From Dentipellis sp. KUC8613 (lineage: Eukaryota; Basidiomycota; Agaricomycetes; Russulales; Hericiaceae): 64,000 bases of DNA. This document shows, in pieces, positions 1 to 13,908 of the stretch; the stretch's first letter is position 1; every line of letters starts with the position of its first letter. The notes below the pieces were generated by a model. That model saw nothing but the letters and a program-made list of their open reading frames with translations, was not told where the DNA came from and did no database searches. The translations under genes were made by a program, and so were the position numbers. The DNA is taken from assembly GCA_002286715.1 (NCBI GenBank), contig NSJX01000017.1, positions 349,735 through 413,734 on the forward strand. Reading direction: 5' to 3'.

Positions 1-44
1 TCACCTGTGTCAACTCCATGAGTCTCTTGACATCTCTCTGCCGT

Positions 45-50
45 TATATA
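45..50 (+). promoter_or_regulatory. TATA box of the glycosidase gene
   Basis: TATATA lies about 45 bases before the ATG at 95. It is the only clear core-promoter element in the short upstream stretch visible here. The spacing is short, so the transcript leader would be very brief. Confidence 0.4.
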
Positions 51-94
51 CCTATGTTGACTGGAATTTTGTCAAAGCCACGTCCCCGAGCTCG

Positions 95-2445
95 ATGCCT
101 GCCCTCAAATTGCGCCTCCTGCTCGCACTATCCATTCTCCTAGGCACTATCCTCCCCCACCATGTCTCAGCCAAAATCGACCGTCGCGCCGTTGTAGCGC
201 GCTACGCGCCCTCCCGGACAGGGACTATCGACTTTTCCAACCTCACTACGCCTATGCAGGTGGGCAACGGGAACTTCGCATTCGGCGCGGACCCAACCGG
301 GCTGCAGACCATCCTCCCGTTCGCGATCATGTCGAGCTGGGGCCTCAAGAACGACTCGCTGCCGCCGAACCGCACGCAAGCGGACGTCGACGACTACCGC
401 GGCGTGAGCTGGCTTAACCACGGGCGGCCCGTGCAGTACGACTTTGGAGGCGACCCGCTGATCGAGCAGTGGTTGATTTCGAACCCGAATCGCGTCAATT
501 TGGGCCGTGTTGGGTTGGCTCTGTTGTCGGACAATGGGTCGGCTGTGGAAATTTCCGCGGGCGATTTGAGCAATGTGGATCAGCGGTTGGACTTGTGGAC
601 GGGCAACTTGTCTGGTGCATTTGAGCTTGGAGGACAGCCGGTCGCGGTTGAGACGTTTTGTGCGCAGGACAGCGACACCATCGGCGTGACGGTTTCTTCG
701 CCTCTTTTGGAACACGGGAAGCTCGGTGTCTTTCTGGATTTTCCTTGGAACGACGGGGCGAACAAGTTCTCTGCACCCTTCGTGGGCGTGTTCAACCAGA
801 CGACGAACCATACAACTGCATTATCTACCACGGGTCTCGGAAAGAATGTGCGAGCGCAGATCGCCCACACGATGAATTTGGCGACGTTCTTCACCTCCGT
901 AGGCGGTAGCGCGTTCAATATCACTCGCGACAGCCCACAAGCGCACCGATACACAATTCGTCCAGGCGGTACAGGCTCGCAGTTCTCTCTGGCTCTTTCT
1001 TATAGTCCAGAGAAACCCAGTTCAATCCCGAGTAACGAGGATGTCATTCAGTCTTCCGTCGGGGAGTGGGAGAAGTACTGGACAACCACTGGCTTCGTAG
1101 ATGTCGCGACGGGGTCGACGGATGAGCGTGCTGAAGAGCTGCAGAGGCGCATTATCTTGTCTCGATATTTGATGAGGGTGAATGAGGCCGGAGACACGCC
1201 TCCGCAAGAGGTTTGTCTACCTCTTCTTGTCCAGCATCTAGAGGCTAATGACCACGCGGTTCTCGACAGTCTGGCCTTGTTAATGATGGTTGGGTAAGTC
1301 CTACGAATGTTAACACCTTCAGGACAAGATTGATTTAATCCACAAACACAGTACGGCAAATTCCACATGGAGATGTACTTCTGGCACTGCGCGCACTGGG
1401 CACTCTGGAACAACTGGGACCTCCTGCACCGCTCCAGCAGCATCTACTCCCGCTTCCTCCCGAGCTCCATCGCCCGCGCCCAAGTACAACAAGGCTGGCC
1501 CGCCGGTGCGCGCTGGCCGAAGATGACAGACCCAACCGGGCGCTCCTCGCCGGGCGACATCAACAACCTGCTCATCTGGGAGCAGCCGCACCCGCTCGTG
1601 TTCGCGACGTACGAGCGGCGCGCGGTGCCCGCGGGGCAAAGCGCGCACGCGGTGCTGGTGAAGTGGCGCCCCGTGGTGCAGGCGACCGCGGACTGGATGG
1701 CCGCGTTCGCGTGGTGGAACGCGAGCTCGGGCGTGTATGACATCGGGCCGCCGATGTACGTCGTCGCGGAGGACACGAGCCCGAATGTCACGCGCAACCC
1801 TGCGTTCGAGCTTGCGTATTGGCGGTACGGCCTTGGGCTGGCGGAGACGTGGATGCGGGAGCTGGGGGAGGATGTGCCGGACGCGTGGACGCATGTGAGG
1901 GAGAATCTTGCGGAGCTGCCGGTGGAGAACGGGACGTATGCGGTGTATGAGGGTATCCCGAGTGACTTTTGGACGACGCCGGCTTTCATCAACGACCATC
2001 CGGCGTTGGTGGGCTTGTATGGGTGGCTGCCCGAGACTCCAGGCTTGAATATCGCGACTGCGAATCTGACGACGCAAAAGGTCTGGACGACATGGAATAT
2101 TTCGAATTGTTGGGGGTGTGTATTCCTCGTTCTTTTCTTGTTATCGTACCCCGTGGCTGACGGCTCTAAAGATGGGACTTCCCTATGCTCGCGATGTCCG
2201 CTGCCCGCCTGGGCGAGCCTGAGAAGGCTATTGAATGGCTACTGCACCCGCTCTTCCAATTCGACGATATCGGGATGCCCATCGGTGGAGTCCGCGTGCC
2301 CACGCCTTACTTCCCCGGTTCAGGCGCTCTGTTGTACTCCATCGCTATGATGGCGGAAGGGTGGGATGGCAGTACAGGTCATGCACCCGGATTCCCGACA
2401 GATAGATGGGAGGTCCAGTTTGAGGGCTTAGCGAAGGCACTATGA
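95..2445 (+). CDS. Secreted six-hairpin glycosidase-like protein
   Basis: Four exons (95-1210, 1270-1293, 1352-2115, 2172-2445) give 725 residues in phase. The N-terminus is a typical signal peptide: a Lys/Arg start, a leucine-rich core and a likely cut after HHVSA near residue 26. Several NxS/T sites fit a secreted glycoprotein. Exon 2 is only 24 bases; joining it creates the block PPQESGLVNDGWYGKFHMEM, followed by FWHCAHWALWNNW, the aromatic-rich core of fungal proteins annotated as six-hairpin ((alpha/alpha)6-barrel) glycosidases. Substrate cannot be told from sequence; a role in extracellular polysaccharide breakdown is inference. The start is the first ATG, directly before the signal peptide. 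The gene is convergent with triosephosphate isomerase, with about 140 bases between the stops. Confidence 0.8.
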
Positions 2446-2584
2446 TTTTCAGTTGATCTCAAGCAGATCGAGCATCCTGGCGTTTCCTGAACTTCTAGTA
2501 CAATATGCAGAGGTCTATTGGTGACAGTTACACACATTTCCACTATACTTCTCTTTTTTTCCTTCCATTCCTGAAGTCAACTCC

Positions 2585-3579
<995 letters not shown>

Positions 3580-4348
3580 TCTGGATAACGATGTGCGGTT
3601 CAGGGTTGGAAGGGGAGAAGAGAGAGTTTGGAGTCAAGTATGCGGGAGTAGACGGTAAAGACGGAGGCTGCAAAATGCATGACAGTTATCCCGGACTTGG
3701 ATTAGACGCTCCATCTATATTGTAATCGATCTCGCTGCGGGAACGATCTACAAGTCTCAAAGCATCCACCTGGCTGTAAATTACCATCGGATTGTTGTAG
3801 CAAATTAGACGAAACTTTTGGATGGTTTTGCACGATGCTTTGCGGGATGTGGCGTTTGATTAGTTGAATTTGAGAGTGTACAAATGTGCGTGCGCTGGAC
3901 TGTTAGACGCCCGTCAATAATCATGAAAGCTCATTTCGGCAAAAGCCGAAAGCACGTGTTTCCTCGCGCGCGTCTGTCGCTCTCCTCGCCCAGCGCTTCA
4001 GTGACCAACACGCTGCACCAGTTGCTTTAATCGTATCTCCAATTCAGTGGGTAAATGGGGCACCTGCCACCATACGGCTGCGCATATCAGCAACGAGGTG
4101 CTTGGATCCCTGCTTTTGAGGGATCTGCATCGCGAATTCTATCTTAGCCTGTGCGTTTGTGGTTCCTTCTTATCAGAGGTTCCATCTCGACATCTTCTGC
4201 TACTCCGCAGCACTCCGTTCCTTTCTTATAGGGTGAGGATTCCAATCGAAAGCCGCTCTCCTTCGTTTGGCCGCTAGGTACGTTTGTCCTCTTCATCCTT
4301 CCGGACATTCGTCAAAGCTCATACGATGCAGCCTATCTTACTCCCGCT
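3580..4348. other. Divergent promoter region
   Basis: This gap separates the starts of triosephosphate isomerase (minus) and the exonuclease (plus) and should hold both promoters. A likely 5'-UTR intron for the exonuclease lies at 4278-4331 (GTACGT donor, GCAG acceptor). No convincing coding sequence was seen. Confidence 0.5.
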
Positions 4349-5412
4349 ATGGAATTCGAACCTTTCATCCCCTCTTTCACGACGTGTACCACCAGGGCAG
4401 ATGTAGCTCGTGCAGTGAATATACTTTCGCAACATCCCTTCGTAGTCCTTGATACCGAAGGAAAATCGATAGGGACGATCGACGGAGAGCTCTCGCTTCT
4501 TTGTCTCGGCACCCCCGTCCCCGGCCCTGAACAACAGATCTTCGTCATGGATATGGTCATACTGCGCACAGTGCCCCGCGCACTAAGCGCCCTCAAAACA
4601 TTCCTTGAACGTCCCGGCATCGTGAAGATCGTCTTCGACGGCCGCATGGACTCTGTCGAGCTTTTCTATGCGTTGGGGGTGTCTCTGAACAAGGTACTCG
4701 ACCTTCAAGTCGCAGAAGTGTTGGCCCGCCAGCACGTTCTCAAGGAAAGCGAACGTCGACGTCACGAACGGCTGGCTCACGGAGGTTTTGGATTTCGGCT
4801 CGTACGGATTAACCAAGCTGCAATGGAGGGGCTCCATGTCGTCAGTGGAATGCAGAAGCTGCTGGAGGAGCTTCACATGGACAAGATCGTGCAGAAAGAT
4901 GGTACGTGGATCGTCTAGCTGCTGATTTTTATTCTAACACCGCTGTAGCTGAGGTAGTAGCCATGCACCGCACAAACGGCAGTGGCCTTTGGATGGATCG
5001 ACCACTGTCATCAAAACTCCTTCAGTATGCTGCCAACGATATCTGCATCATCGCTTATCTCTTCGACACTTTTCGGAATAACACATACGTTCCCTCGTCG
5101 AGAAACGCTCTCAGTCGCCTCATTGCAAAGTGCGATCAATACATCTCACGCTGTGGACATGTCGGTCTTCGTACTCTTCGGGATGGCGTCTTCCGTCCCA
5201 AAGGACTCCTAATGGCCGCTGCACTGGAGGCGCCTAAGGGCACAACCTACGAGTGTGCTGGCTGCAGCCTCCACCTCGCCCTTCAATGTTACCAGGTCCA
5301 GATAAAGAAGGGCAGGGGATCAAGGTTGACGCACTGTCGTATCTGCAACGCCATCGTCATCAAGTCCAAAACGGAAATTACTCCGGAACCGTCATGGATC
5401 CCCGTTGCATAA
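4349..5412 (+). CDS. 3'-5' exonuclease domain protein (DEDDy) with zinc ribbon
   Basis: Two exons (4349-4901, 4949-5412) encode 338 residues. The fold is the DnaQ/RNase D-like 3'-5' exonuclease. Exo I is FVVLDTEG (Asp35, Glu37), exo II is IVFDGRMDS (Asp101), and exo III is QYAAND (Tyr211, Asp215), so all four acidic metal ligands and the tyrosine of the DEDDy subgroup are in place. The C-terminal part carries CAGC and CRIC about 30 residues apart, which looks like a small zinc ribbon. The class trims RNA or DNA 3' ends; the substrate here is unknown. No targeting signal is obvious. The start is the first in-frame ATG and is followed directly by the domain. It resembles EXD1-type proteins more than WRN-type ones, but that is an impression only. 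Confidence 0.82.
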
Positions 5413-6355
5413 TCTTCATGCATCGACTGCATTGCTCACTTTTCTCACACCATGTTTTGCTCTGTGTCTGCTTTGTTCTTGTTTCTTCGTAACGCGCGTA
5501 CTATCTGTTGGGCCAATCATCCTCATTCTGCGAACGCGTACCTATCTTGCTGTGTCCTCCCGAGTTGCTCTATACCTTTTCGCGGCCTTTATGTCCGCAC
5601 TCTAAGGAGTCTTGTACCTGGAGATTAGATGTTGTTACATGATAGATCAATTCTCTCCGAAGACGGATGCTCCATTGCTATCACGCGGTTCACTGTGTCC
5701 TCGCGCGAATGCCTTCCGTTCATGATCACAGTGAGTGCTATGACCATCTCGCGCTCGGCCTCTCAACAGACAGAACTAAATGATACAGAAATCAATCAAT
5801 AACGAGCAGCACTCATTCCATGGTGTAGGCAACGCACCTTCAAGTTCTCCGAGTCCATCGCCCTCAGCATGCTGGTTCAGGACAACAAGCGCGCTGTGTA
5901 GTGCGGGGGCAATAAACCCTGACCACGGGATCTGATCGCTCTTCCCGAGGGCTTTGTGATAAGATTAGATTTACCGCATTTGGGCCTACGAATCAGTCCG
6001 CCTGACTCCCGTTCCTCATGGACGACGCAAAGCCTGATGGCAAGGCCCACATCGCAAAGCCTCAACGCCGTCGAGCTACGTACCGGACAATAAGCAGCGA
6101 TAATGCATTCTGTTCTGTGCATCTGGTGGGTTTGCTCGGGATGGCTGCTTATATATAGGGCGAGTCGAACAGCGGCTTTCGCTCGTCGCAACACGCGAAG
6201 TCCCTCGACGACCTCTTACATTCTCAGGCAACTCTCTGACAGTCCATCCTCTTTTAAGTGGGTTTGGTGCTTTATACATTCGTAACATCTACTCATGCAC
6301 CAACTAGCCAGAATAAGTGGTGTGCATCACTCGTCGCTCGTATTAACCCATCGCG
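5413..6355. other. Intergenic region
   Basis: About 940 bases between the exonuclease stop and an F-box gene on the same strand. Short reading frames on both strands show no recognisable domain or consistent splice structure. It presumably holds the exonuclease 3' UTR and the F-box promoter. Confidence 0.4.
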
Positions 6356-8269
6356 ATGTTTTCAACCATTCGCGCACCCCGTTCAACCCGATGCACAGTC
6401 AACCATCTCCCATATGAAACTCTTGGGAAAATCTTCGCATATGTTCCTCGCGAGGAGGGCTTCTTTGGCATCGCCGACATGGGTGCGATAGCTGCTCTCA
6501 TTGGCGAAGCACCTCCCAAGCCTCCTCCAGTCGCTCACCGCACGGCATGGCAGAACAACCTCGATGCGCCGTCCTGGACAGACGTCTTGTTCGTATGTCG
6601 CCGCTGGCGGCGTGCTGCGCTGCTCTTCCATCCCCTCTGGACTACCATCGACACCCACAACCCCAACTGGGCGATGCTATGTATCCAGAACTCCGGCAAC
6701 CTGCCCCTGAAGCTGAAGCTACAAGTCCCACAGGAGGAGCCCGGCATGGGTGCCGCGAAGCTCATAGCACAGCTCGCGATCCTGCACTACTGGCGCCTAG
6801 AAGACGTGACCATCGTTTCGGAGTCGCACCACATGGCCTGGTTCATCCTGCAGCTCTTCTCCATGGGACCCGCGCCCATCCTCAAGTCCTTCGCAGTCGA
6901 GTGCAAGGACTGCGAGTCTGCAGGATTCAACCTCTTCGACTCGCGCCTCTTCTCCGGCGCAGGCGGCGCGCCGAACCTGCGCCGCCTGCGCCTCGCGACT
7001 CCGCACATCCAGTGGATGCCCAACTCGTACATCTTCCAGTCGCTCACGCACGTGGACATCAGCAACGCCTCCGCGTGGCGCGTGCTCAAGATGGGCCAGT
7101 TCGTCGCGTGCATCGGCGCTTGGACGCGCCTGCGCGTGCTCGCGCTCAACTTTTCGCTGCCGACGGAGAACCTGCACTGGGCGTACCCCTTCCCGCCGCC
7201 GCTCCGCACGCTCGCGCTGCCGCACCTCGAGAAGCTGCGCTTCACGGACGACGCACGCTTGGTGGACTTCTTCCTCAGCCACCTCGTGCTGCCTGAGTCT
7301 GTGTCGCTCGCGTTGGACTGCATCGTGTGCGGCTGTGCCGAGTGTCGCGAGGATGTGCGGACCCCGGATGGGGTGCTGCAGACGCAGAACCTGCTGTCGC
7401 GCATCCATGCTGACCTGGTAAGACAGATCCGCAAGATCGAGGTCACTACGAATGGGGGCATCATTGAGCTCGCTGCGTACACGAAGACGGGTGATGAGCG
7501 TTTTGAAGTCGATGAGGAAGAGGAGGAGGGGAAGGAGGGTGAAGAGGAGAAGGCCGAGAGGGATGGAGAGTGCAGGGACGAGGAGGACAAAATCGCAAGC
7601 CGCAAGCTGCACCTACGCATCGGCTCTCATCACGGCCTCAGCGACGGCCTCGACCATGGAGACGACCATGATAATGGCCACGCGCACGGGCATGGGCAAC
7701 ATCACGACCACGACCACTCCTCCTACCCCGACCCGCGCTACTTCCTCCTCCTCTTCACGCAGCTCACCTTCCCCTCGCTGCGCGTCCTCGACCTCGGCAC
7801 CACCGCCTGCTACCCCGCCTCCGTCTGGACGCCCGTCCTGCGCGCCACGCCGCATCTCACAGACCTCTGCATTACCTCCTGCGGGCCCAAGGGCCAGCTC
7901 GACGGCCTCATCGAGGTGCTCGCGGGGCAAATGTCTGCCGACGCGCGCGGCGTCATCGTCCCCGCGCTGCGGTACCTCAGCCTCGACCGGCTCGTGCTGG
8001 ACAATGCTGCGGCGCGGCGGCTCGTGGACTGCGTCGTGATGCGGCATAATGCCGGTGCGGCGATGAAGGCGCTGTATGTGACAGAGCGGGATAGCAAGAA
8101 GGGGAAGCGAAGGATGTACAAGAAGGGTACGAGAAATGGCGAGATACATGTGGATAAGCGTACGTATGAGATGCTGGAGGATATTATGGAGGACTTCGAG
8201 TGGCAGCTGGAGTCGAGCCGGGGGCAGATGAGTGCGAAGGAGTGGTTGGAGATGTTGGCAAATTACTAG
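6356..8269 (+). CDS. F-box-like protein with acidic and His/Asp-rich inserts
   Basis: An uninterrupted 637-residue frame. Residues about 17-95 are an F-box-like domain of the basidiomycete type: VNHLPYETLGKIFAYV, then after a spacer APSWTDVLFVCRRWRRAAL and PLWTTI. F-box proteins act as substrate receptors of SCF ubiquitin ligases. The remainder has scattered leucine-rich segments (LRRLRLATPH, LRVLDLGT, LRYLSLDRL) likely to form an LRR-like substrate domain. Two low-complexity inserts stand out: a Glu/Lys run near residues 382-412 and a His/Asp/Gly run near 424-450. It is the only intronless F-box gene in the window and the most divergent one. Substrate unknown. Confidence 0.85.
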   Translation: MFSTIRAPRSTRCTVNHLPYETLGKIFAYVPREEGFFGIADMGAIAALIGEAPPKPPPVAHRTAWQNNLDAPSWTDVLFVCRRWRRAALLFHPLWTTIDTHNPNWAMLCIQNSGNLPLKLKLQVPQEEPGMGAAKLIAQLAILHYWRLEDVTIVSESHHMAWFILQLFSMGPAPILKSFAVECKDCESAGFNLFDSRLFSGAGGAPNLRRLRLATPHIQWMPNSYIFQSLTHVDISNASAWRVLKMGQFVACIGAWTRLRVLALNFSLPTENLHWAYPFPPPLRTLALPHLEKLRFTDDARLVDFFLSHLVLPESVSLALDCIVCGCAECREDVRTPDGVLQTQNLLSRIHADLVRQIRKIEVTTNGGIIELAAYTKTGDERFEVDEEEEEGKEGEEEKAERDGECRDEEDKIASRKLHLRIGSHHGLSDGLDHGDDHDNGHAHGHGQHHDHDHSSYPDPRYFLLLFTQLTFPSLRVLDLGTTACYPASVWTPVLRATPHLTDLCITSCGPKGQLDGLIEVLAGQMSADARGVIVPALRYLSLDRLVLDNAAARRLVDCVVMRHNAGAAMKALYVTERDSKKGKRRMYKKGTRNGEIHVDKRTYEMLEDIMEDFEWQLESSRGQMSAKEWLEMLANY

Positions 8270-8784
8270 GGCTGCTGGATACGAGTCTAGACCGTGAATG
8301 TTGTGTACACTGTACACTCCTACTTGTACTCGGTACTGCGACGAAGCCTTGTATTGCGGCCCATCCTCATATGCTCGATCCCACGGCAGCGTGATTGTTA
8401 ACCTCCTACAACGCACACACACTGACCAACCACACTTCCTCACATTGGAAATTCATCGCTAGTAAAAATACATACAAGAAGAAAATCGCCGCTCCTAGGC
8501 TCCCGTCGTGGGTAAGGAAGGCCCGGGTTGCTGAGCGCTCGCCGCCCAACACCCAGCAGCGGATAGCCGAAAATCGCAAAAAGATAGGTGTACATGCCAT
8601 GCCATCGAAAGGTAGCCCTTGCTCTACAGAATGAATCTGTGAGCAGTGAACGAAGCGCATGACGGGGATATTCGTAACAGCTAAGAAGAGAGGGAGAGAG
8701 AAGAATCATAACAGGCGGAAGACGCTTGCAGCTTGCCGCCGGCCCGTTCCCAGTTTGCCTGCCGAGTGCGGGCGGTATCAGAGC
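8270..8784. other. Convergent 3' regions
   Basis: The stretch between the stops of the F-box gene (plus) and the C2H2 gene (minus). No gene is seen; it should contain both 3' UTRs. Confidence 0.4.
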
Positions 8785-10730
8785 TCAGAGCTCCATGTCC
8801 ATGTCCATCCCGTCCCACTCCTCTTCTTCTTCCTCTTCCTCTTCCTTGACGCTAAACCCGGACCTCGTCATGCTCGTGCGCCCACGGGAGCTGAATCCGC
8901 CGGGATGCCCGAGGTCGACGAAGTCGCTGTCGTCCATGCTGACCTCCACCTCGACGTACTCGCTCTCGTTGCTGCGCGGGAGCGAGTCCGAATCCGAGCG
9001 TGTCGATGACGCGGAGAAGCTCGACGACCACGCGCCTGTGCCCTCGGAGCGGGTATACGACTGCACGCTGACGCTCGCGAACGAGGCGGGCATGGGTGCC
9101 TCGGCGCTGATCTCGACAGAGCCGAACCTATGCGACCCGCCGACGTATGTGTGCTCCTCGGACTCCAGTTCGTGCGCATAGGGGGACATGACGCCCGACG
9201 AGTGTGAGCGGGAGAACGTGAAGGGCGAGGGCGAGCCTGCTTTGGCGAAGCTGTTTGGTCCGTTGGGCACGGCGAGCACTCCGGGGCGCAGGTGCGTCAC
9301 GCTTGCTGCTCCGACGCTAGCAGTGGGAATCGGGTAGTCGTGAAGACGGGGTCCGGCGGAGCCTGCACGTGACGACGGGCCCATGGGCGTAGGATGCGTC
9401 GGGACAGAGCTCGACATCGGGTGCATGGGGCCTGGGTAACTGCCTGAACCTGAGCTTGTGTGGTCCCGTTTGACAGACTTGGTATCAGGGCCGGAGGTTG
9501 AGGGCGGAGGTAAGGCGCCGCCAGACAGGAAGGATGGCCATAAGGAGCGATCGTCTGGGAGCGACATCCCACCCGAGGCGGCAGGCGACATGTGGGACAG
9601 AATAGCGGCAGCCTGGCGAATTGGAAGTCAGAGATGAAAACGTAATGAGGATGGAAATGGAAAGAAGAGACGAAATGAATTGCTCCCGTGAGCCATTCTT
9701 CGACCACAGTCAGAAATACTATGGCCAGAAAACAAGTGCTTCGATGTATAGAAGCGCCACTGCGAAGAATGGTGCGAACGTCGATGAAAGCTCACCTCCA
9801 TCAGCTGAACCTGCTGGTGCTTGCTTAACAGGAATTTAGACGCCTCGCGCCAATGCGGAGAATGCTCCCAACGGTGTTTGATTAGACAGGACGGATGGCG
9901 ATAGACCTATATGCGCCAATTAATATGCCGACGACACTCGAATGATGAAGATAACGAAATACCTTCGAGCAGCTCTCGCACGTGAATATAGTCCCTCTCT
10001 TCTTACCATTCTTGACCGTCACGCCAGCATTCTTGCCGTCCTCGTTGTCCTCGAAAGACAAAGGCAACGAGCTCGACAGATCCGCACTGTCTTGAGCATG
10101 ATGCGACCTCGCAGCCGCGGCGCCCTGTGACCTCTTTGACGCCAAGGTCGGAATGGGAACCGGGGCGCTCAACACAGAAGACGCTGAGACGTATGACGTC
10201 GCGGCCGAGGCATGCGCCGCGAGCGAGACCGACTGCGGAGGGGTCGAGGACAGCGACAGCGAGGCCAGCGCTGAGAGCGCGGCAGCGGCAGCCTGCAGGC
10301 CAGCGGGGCTAGAGAGCACATCATCGTAATTACTTATGCGTCATCATAAAGCGCCATAAAGGTGTGACTGCACTTACGACGGCCGGCTGGCAGCATCCCG
10401 GGCATCGCTCAGTCTCCGTTTCGATTGCCCGATGGATGACAGGCGACGGTGCTTCAGGGCGTTGTGCACGCTGGCGCCGTGCGAGGCGTTGCTGTCGACG
10501 CTAAGGCCACCGAAGCTGGCGTTGCGTGCAGCGTCGTCCGTGCCTCTGTGCCCTCCGGGAGAAGGTTCTGAGACACGGGGGATGTCTACTGGGGTAGCGT
10601 TGGCAGCCGCAATAGATAAGGACAGCAGGCTGAGGGTGCCGGCATCCTGCTGTTAACGCAAGTCTGTCATTTGGGGACGCAATGCTTGAAGAGATTCACG
10701 CACTGGTGCAGGAGATCCTTGGGCAGACAT
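8785..10730 (-). CDS. C2H2 zinc-finger protein, probable transcription regulator
   Basis: Five exons (10730-10704, 10646-10378, 10308-9963, 9906-9796, 9612-8785) give 526 residues. The first exon is only 27 bases, and all phases fit. A single C2H2 finger spans a splice junction: Cys208 and Cys211 in TCESCSK, then His225 and His229 in CLIKHRWEH. It is followed by the block HWREASKFLLSKHQQVQLME, which runs on into AAAILSH; this extension is a hallmark of a conserved fungal finger family. Flanks are Ser/Ala/Pro-rich and disordered, and the C-terminus is acidic (nine Glu then WDGMDMDMEL), a possible activation segment. DNA binding and nuclear location are inferred. The gene is convergent with the upstream F-box gene. 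Confidence 0.85.
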
Positions 10731-11298
10731 ATCAATGGAATAACACTCGTGCTCCGGTTGAGGACAGGTCACGGCGGGTCGGACGGGGTAACAGTGAGTG
10801 AGAGTACAATACAACGACAGAAGGTGGGTTCCGGGGAATTAGGCGCATGAAAAAGACATTGTTAGGGAATAAGCTATGCCTGGAGGCAGTTAGCGAGCCA
10901 TGGCGTGAGCTGGAGGGTGAGTAGAGAGGATGGGGGGAGGAGGCAGACGACGACTCGCCGAGCAAGGTCAGCACTTTGTTATTCTGCTAATGTACCACTT
11001 TCAAAGTCCGACCAAATTTCGACTTGCCTTTCTCGTGTCTTGTCTCATCCTACGCCCAATCGCACGATATTCAGACCAGGCAGGCGTCTTGCCCTGGGGG
11101 GTCTTGTAGGACTTTTCGGGGAAATCTGACATATGCTGCATTCTAGAGAAGACATGGAGTAGCTTGACTGAAGGTGTGGCACCGAGTACGATGGCGGTTA
11201 TTCATTTACCCTACGCTGTCTTTACGAACCCGGCATTACGAACGTCTACTTATCTACAGCCACCCTAAGATCTCTACTAGCTACACTCGCAAGTCTAT
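10731..11298. other. Intergenic region
   Basis: Contains the promoter of the C2H2 gene and the 3' region of the first old yellow enzyme gene. No coding signal was seen. Confidence 0.4.
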
Positions 11299-12627
<1,329 letters not shown>

Positions 12628-12703
12628 GATGATTGTGGTGCGTCCGATGTCGGCGTGTGCGTTGTCGAATAAGTGCTGAATGCACAAGGCGGGATTTCTG
12701 CAT

Positions 12704-12713
12704 CTTATATACA
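12704..12713 (-). promoter_or_regulatory. TATA box of old yellow enzyme copy 1
   Basis: TGTATATAAG on the minus strand, about 80 bases before the ATG. A matching GTATATAAGA sits at nearly the same distance before copy 2. Confidence 0.6.
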
Positions 12714-12754
12714 CACCTGGAAATATGATTGTTCCTTCGTTCGCCAGCACTCAG

Positions 12755-13178
12755 TTAGCGAGACGCTTTGTCATGCACCTCCCCCCGAGCAACGGTCGAG
12801 GAGCGCCAGCATATGAGCCAATTATGACTAGCCTTATCACCGTTCGGCTCCGTCGAGATGTTGAGATTTGGCTCGTACCAGTCGTCCTCGAGTGGAAGGG
12901 CGAGGAAATGGTAGCCTGGTGTGGACGACGCGATATATAGCATAAATGACGCAACTACCGTGCTCACCGGTCCTGTAGCAAGTACCAGGAGCTTCAGAGA
13001 GGTCGAAAAGCTGGTGTTGGTTCCACGACTCTAAGTCCGACAGGAGTAGTTCGCCAGTGACTAAGCTGGTGCTCACAAATACGTAGGCGTCGGTGCGGTA
13101 GTCGGCAGGCGCACAATCAGTGGCAACAGACTCACCGTCGACAGAGCGCTCCGAGTCGGTCCCTCGGAAGCTTTCCAT
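12755..13178 (-). CDS. Small hypothetical protein or gene remnant
   Basis: Two exons (13178-12968, 12915-12755) join in phase across a GTGAGC...CCAG intron to give 123 residues. The text reads like genuine protein (ELLLSDLESWNQHQLFDLSE, then CYRTGYHFLALPLEDDWYEP), but I do not recognise a family. An in-frame stop lies just upstream of the ATG. More fragmentary coding text continues upstream to about 13670 (LLLPSGHPESHPGCAVLKAG) with frame breaks, so this may be the tail of a decayed larger gene. It lies between the two old yellow enzyme genes and overlaps the promoter side of copy 1. Confidence 0.3.
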
Positions 13179-13908
13179 CAACCTGCTGTCGACGATCTCC
13201 AGTCATATACCGCGCATTGGCAACCTCGAGCCCCTCTTCACGTTCTGCTAGCGCAGCGGAGCCGCGAGTCCTGGGCATCTAACAGGAACGGCCCCGCCAA
13301 CAGGAACGGTTGTCCATCGGGCTTCACTACCCGCACGAAAGATTCAAGAACCAATAGTTGTTATGGAGCTCACTGCGGAGGAAGGTTATCAGTCGTTTCA
13401 TGACTCAAATGAATAAAACCTGTATACGTACTGATTCCTTGACTCCCCAGCTCAACTTCGCAAGCTCTGCCTTGACAGAAGGAATCATACGCACCATGAT
13501 CACAATCGTGAAACGAACGCATCCGCGAGGAGGTTCATACTCAGCAGCCCTATCAACTTCATGAAGCCCGGCTTTCAAAACTGCGCAACCAGGATGTGAT
13601 TCTGGATGCCCAGAAGGCAGGAGCAAAGCGAAGTCGGTGGCTGTGAAGCGGGGAACTCGGAGGTTCACGCTGACTTCCGGCCCGCCCCGGTCCGCGAGTT
13701 AGCGCCCGCATACAACCAAGCTCGGGCGCCAACGCTGCTTGCAACCTTCCCCTCAGATGCGCATACCAGAGCGAAGGACTCAGACTACAAGCTCTCTAGG
13801 GAACTATCAATCCGAAATTCCTGTTACATTCTAGATTCTACAAGTACATTTCACCAAGCACTTTCTTTCCTTTGTCGCGCAGAGTCGTATCGACTTCTCG
13901 ATTGTCGT
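13179..13908. other. Spacer with possible decayed coding sequence
   Basis: The minus strand at about 13405-13668 keeps an open frame with protein-like composition, followed after a stop by another protein-like stretch (VVKPDGQPFLLAGPFLLD). No intact model could be built. It may belong to the same relic as the frame at 12755-13178. Confidence 0.25.

Noticed and set aside
167..811. A 214-codon minus-strand frame opposite the glycosidase
   Set aside because: Arg-rich, no domain or splice support; mirrors the GC-rich coding strand of the glycosidase exon.
6787..7620. Two long minus-strand frames opposite the first F-box gene
   Set aside because: Composition is a reflection of the GC-rich F-box frame; no motif.
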